The notes beneath the pieces are model-generated. The model ran no database searches and was not told the origin of the DNA. It was given only the letters and a program-made list of their open reading frames with translations. A stretch of 17,540 nucleotides of DNA from Betaproteobacteria bacterium (GTDB taxonomy: Bacteria > Pseudomonadota > Gammaproteobacteria > Burkholderiales > Burkholderiaceae), in the NCBI GenBank assembly GCA_009921765.1, contig RFXC01000072.1:1-17540 (forward strand), read 5' to 3'. Shown piece by piece: positions 15,889 to 17,540 of this stretch. The translations under genes were made by a program, and so were the position numbers. Numbering within the stretch: position 1 is the stretch's first letter; each line of letters begins with the position of its first letter.

Positions 15889-16093
15889 TTGAAAGCACTG
15901 ATTGACTGCTGATAAAGCTGTGCCGAAATTCACCGGTAGGCGAACCGAGTTCGGTGAACCGCGACAGCAGGGTGACCACCCGTTCGACTTCCGACAGGAA
16001 ACGAGCCGCAACAGCCTGGCCAGCCTCTCGACGGTAGAAACGCACTGCATCCGTCAGCTCTTTCTCCGCTGCGGGGTGCACGCTTATCTTCAA
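15878..16093 (-). CDS. RelE/ParE-family toxin, 3'-truncated
   Basis: The product is 71 residues, from a TTG at 16093 overlapping the antitoxin stop as TTGA. Residues 1-57 (MKISVHPAAEKELTDAVRFYRREAG... GSPTGEFR) are typical of the N-terminal two thirds of ParE/RelE toxins, which are usually 90-105 residues. The expected C-terminal strands (a pattern like FPYxVxYR) are missing; the frame instead runs through the repeat-derived block into SFISSQSVLSSRA. The catalytic or gyrase-binding C-terminus is therefore lost and the protein is probably inactive. It lies downstream of its antitoxin in the usual order for PF09720-type modules. Confidence 0.75.
   Translation of the reverse strand: MKISVHPAAEKELTDAVRFYRREAGQAVAARFLSEVERVVTLLSRFTELGSPTGEFRHSFISSQSVLSSRA
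15891..15925 (+). repeat. block matching the 3' end of mazF (copy A)
   Basis: The 15-base string CTGATTGACTGCTGA (15898-15912) occurs exactly at 17068-17082, where it encodes the last residues LIDC and stop of mazF. The flanks are also similar (AAAGC before, GCTGTGCC against GCTGCGCC after). In copy A the plus strand reads K-A-L-I-D-C-stop. It abuts copy A of the 74-bp repeat, as if a mazEF unit had been deleted between its leader and its tail. Confidence 0.65.
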
Positions 16094-16314
16094 AGCGCCG
16101 CAATCCGCAAGCGCGCCAAAACTTCGTCGAGCGGTGCCGGCTGAACCGTACCATCAGCCAGTTCAACCTCCCGCTGCGCAGCAAGTTGGTCCCATGCAGC
16201 GTCTCGAGCAGCATCCGCATCCAGGCTTGCGACGACGCGATCCAACAGGGCAGATCGCACTGCAGGCGGCAAGCCCAGGATTTCCTGGGCCAGAGTTTCC
16301 ACCGGAAGAGGCAT
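16090..16314 (-). CDS. addiction-module antitoxin (PF09720/TIGR02574-like)
   Basis: The product is 74 residues from the ATG at 16314, with GGGAG 6 bases upstream, which rejects longer in-frame starts. The helical, acidic sequence (VETLAQEILGLPPAVRSALL, then DRVVASLDADAARDAAWDQL, then a C-terminal LDEVLARLR) is the typical 'putative addiction module component' pattern. Its partner is the ParE/RelE-type toxin immediately downstream (overlapping stop/start). Such antitoxins bind the toxin through their C-terminal part. Because the toxin is truncated, this gene may be a relic or may still act on toxins encoded elsewhere. Confidence 0.8.
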   Translation of the reverse strand: MPLPVETLAQEILGLPPAVRSALLDRVVASLDADAARDAAWDQLAAQREVELADGTVQPAPLDEVLARLRIAAL

Positions 16315-16475
16315 GTTGAACTCCCAAAGCGCAAATGCTGCCACAAGCTGCGATAGTTCGGAGCGTCTGGGTTGCAAGCGGTCAATCCTACGGGACATGC
16401 CCATATCCGCCCTGACTGCCTGCCGACACCCTGGGCCGAGTTGATGGAGCGACTGGTGGCAGGAGTGCCGCCAGA

Positions 16476-16549
16476 AGATCACACGGTCGAGCGCAAGCCC
16501 CTTTGTTCAACAATGATTGATATGTCAGCCTCTCGGGGTTAGCCTCTGC
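16476..16549 (+). repeat. 74-bp direct repeat, copy B (mazE leader)
   Basis: It is the partner of 15815-15888 (66/74 identical). It contains the palindrome TTGTTCAACAA and ends 27 bases before the mazE ATG, so it forms the promoter/leader of mazEF. On the minus strand both copies keep an open reading with NPERL and YQSLLNKGA, but no start or ribosome-binding site supports a gene there. Confidence 0.85.
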
Positions 16550-16576
16550 GGTCGTTTTCAAGCGGGGCCAGCAGCG

Positions 16577-16828
16577 ATGGAAGTCATCCTCCGAAAATAC
16601 GGAAACAGCGCGGTTGTGGTCCTGCCGCCCGCCGTTCTGAAGGACCTCGGCCTGTCCGCCGGGCAGGCCATGACACTGGACACCAACGATCAGGGGCAGA
16701 TCGTGCTCGCGAGGAAGCGCAAATACGTGCTGGCCGACCTGGTCGCCCAGTGCGATCAAAAGGCCGCCCCGCCCGCCGATCTGGCCGTTTGGGAGGCGTC
16801 TCGCCCGGTCGGGCAGGAAGTCTGGTAA
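16577..16828 (+). CDS. mazE: MazE-type antitoxin (AbrB/SpoVT fold)
   Basis: The product is 83 residues from the ATG at 16577, giving MEVILRKYGNSAVVVLPPAVL, a canonical MazE/AbrB swapped-hairpin DNA-binding start with GNSxxVxLP. The C-terminal half (KRKYVLADLVAQCD... ASRPVGQEVW) is the toxin-binding tail seen in ChpBI/MazE proteins. TAATG joins it to mazF (one base shared). It should neutralise MazF and autoregulate through the upstream leader, here copy B of the 74-bp repeat. Confidence 0.9.
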   Translation: MEVILRKYGNSAVVVLPPAVLKDLGLSAGQAMTLDTNDQGQIVLARKRKYVLADLVAQCDQKAAPPADLAVWEASRPVGQEVW

Positions 16829-17082
16829 TGCCGGTGTTTGATCGCGGGGACGTGGTCAGCGTCCCATTGGGTCCTGCGCTTGGACATGAGCAGAAAGGCA
16901 CTCGACCCGCGCTTGTTTTGACGACCCGAGAATTCAATCGACTCGGTGACGTTCTGGTCGCGCCAATCACGCAAGGCGGCGATTATTCGCGGTATGCAGG
17001 CTTTCCGGTCAGCCTCACGGGCACGGGATGCAAGACTCACGGGGTTGCCCTGATCAACAAAGGCGCGCTGATTGACTGCTGA
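16828..17082 (+). CDS. mazF: MazF/ChpB-family endoribonuclease toxin, probably C-terminally truncated
   Basis: The product is 84 residues from the ATG at 16828. It has the PemK/MazF beta-barrel opening FDRGDVVSVPLGPALGHEQKGTRPALVL and the LVAPITQGGDYSRYAGFPVSL block, so the catalytic Arg/Thr regions are present. ChpB-like MazF proteins usually run about 105-115 residues, with a C-terminal segment after GVALxNQ (x-LDLxARGxxxxE...). Here the frame ends GVALINKGALIDC. The lost helix normally helps dimerisation, so activity is doubtful. The terminal CTGATTGACTGCTGA also occurs near the truncated parE. Confidence 0.85.
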   Translation: MPVFDRGDVVSVPLGPALGHEQKGTRPALVLTTREFNRLGDVLVAPITQGGDYSRYAGFPVSLTGTGCKTHGVALINKGALIDC

Positions 17083-17096
17083 GTGAAACGCTGCGC
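17061..17096 (+). repeat. block at the mazF 3' end (copy B)
   Basis: It shares the exact 15-base string with 15898-15912 and looser similarity on both sides; see the copy A entry. It marks the point where MazF departs from its family. Confidence 0.6.
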
Positions 17097-17158
17097 CAGG
17101 GGGCAAAGAGAAAATTCGAAGGGGGTGATCGAGGCGCGCTTTCGCTCGGTATAGAATA

Positions 17159-17191
17159 TTGAAATATTAACGGCATACGTTAATTTTTCAA
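17159..17191 (+). promoter_or_regulatory. 33-bp near-perfect palindrome (operator) at the ATPase start
   Basis: TTGAAATATTAACG (17159-17172) and CGTTAATTTTTCAA (17178-17191) pair at 13 of 14 positions around GCATA. A -10-like TAGAAT (17152-17157) lies just before it, and the right arm ends on the A of the ATG. It is an AT-rich island in GC-rich DNA, well suited to an autoregulatory operator over the transcription start. No clear -35 was found. Confidence 0.6.
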
Positions 17192-17540
17192 TGCTATCAG
17201 TCAACCGACCCCTCCTCGAGGACCTGACCAACCGCCTCGCGCACTCGCCGGCGGTCGTGCTGCTCGGCCCGCGTCAGGTTGGCAAGACAACGCTTGCCCT
17301 GATGCTCGCCGATCGCTGGCCCCGGGGCGCTGTTTATCTTGATCTCGAGCGACCCGCCGATCGGCTCCGACTCGATGACGCCGACGCATTTCTGCGTGCA
17401 CAGGGCTCGAAACTGGTCATCCTCGACGAGATCCACCGGCTGCCGGGGCTGTTCGAGATCTTGCGCGGGATCATCGACGAGCGGCGACGCAAAGGCAATC
17501 GATCGGGACACTTCCTTCTGCTGGGCTCCGCTTCACTCGA
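17191..17540 (+). CDS. AAA-type ATPase, DUF4143-like, partial (N-terminal part)
   Basis: 116 codons from the ATG at 17191 to the window edge. Walker A GPRQVGKTT (26-34), Walker B LVILDE (75-80) with the DEI-x-x-L-P pattern, and the sensor strand LLLGSAS (109-115) match the ATP-binding domain of the common 'AAA_14 + DUF4143' proteins. These are about 380-480 residues long and often lie in defence or toxin-antitoxin neighbourhoods, with poorly known function. No Shine-Dalgarno sequence precedes it; the leader consists of the palindrome. It follows the mazEF pair by 108 bases in the same direction. Confidence 0.88.
   Translation, partial: MLSVNRPLLEDLTNRLAHSPAVVLLGPRQVGKTTLALMLADRWPRGAVYLDLERPADRLRLDDADAFLRAQGSKLVILDEIHRLPGLFEILRGIIDERRRKGNRSGHFLLLGSASL

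Noticed and set aside
15815..16549. Two-copy repeat as a CRISPR array or transposon terminal repeats
   Set aside because: Only two copies, 74 bp long, spaced about 590 bp apart in direct orientation, with no transposase and no visible target duplication.
16388..16759. Minus-strand frame through repeat copy B containing NPERL and YQSLLNKGA
   Set aside because: The same peptide appears on copy A only because the DNA repeat is conserved; no start, ribosome-binding site or family, and it overlaps mazE antisense.

Overview
The window is a GC-rich, gene-dense stretch of a proteobacterial chromosome, most likely a betaproteobacterium of the Burkholderiales type. That reading is inference from codon use, the E. 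coli-like HtpX and the style of the branched-chain-type ABC operon; nothing in the window fixes the genus. No rRNA, tRNA, CRISPR array or intact insertion sequence was seen. Both ends cut through genes: an alpha/beta hydrolase on the left and an AAA-type ATPase on the right.

Positions 1-9827 (minus strand) read as one long catabolic and transport operon. In transcription order it holds a carotenoid-oxygenase/lignostilbene-dioxygenase family enzyme, LivH- and LivM-type permeases, LivG- and LivF-type ATPases, an AMP-forming acyl-CoA ligase, a Tat-type periplasmic binding protein, an M14/aspartoacylase-like deacylase and an alpha/beta hydrolase. Most junctions are overlaps or gaps of a few bases. 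The likely logic is uptake of an organic acid or amphipathic aromatic compound, oxidative C=C cleavage, CoA activation and hydrolysis. The substrate cannot be read from the sequence. The LivF gene carries a probable frameshift that replaces its normal C-terminus and runs it deep into the ligase gene.

Positions 9828-11750: a divergent promoter region with inverted repeats separates that operon from a plus-strand pair. The pair is a 53-codon ORF that looks like little more than a signal peptide, coupled by an ATGA overlap to a type I (formylglycine) sulfatase. A GC-rich hairpin lies between the sulfatase and the convergent htpX (11798-12670), a housekeeping membrane metalloprotease.

Positions 12835-15804: a two-component Rieske ring-hydroxylating oxygenase (alpha then beta, minus strand) is divergent from a LysR regulator. 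A palindrome of LysR-box type sits on the regulator's start. No ferredoxin or reductase partner is present in the window.

Positions 15805-17540 form a toxin-antitoxin patch. A 74-bp direct repeat (66/74 identical) flanks a minus-strand antitoxin/ParE pair, and the second copy leads into a mazEF pair. Both toxins, ParE and MazF, look 3'-truncated, and the same short sequence block occurs at both truncated ends. The patch ends with a DUF4143-type ATPase whose start codon abuts a 33-bp near-perfect palindrome.
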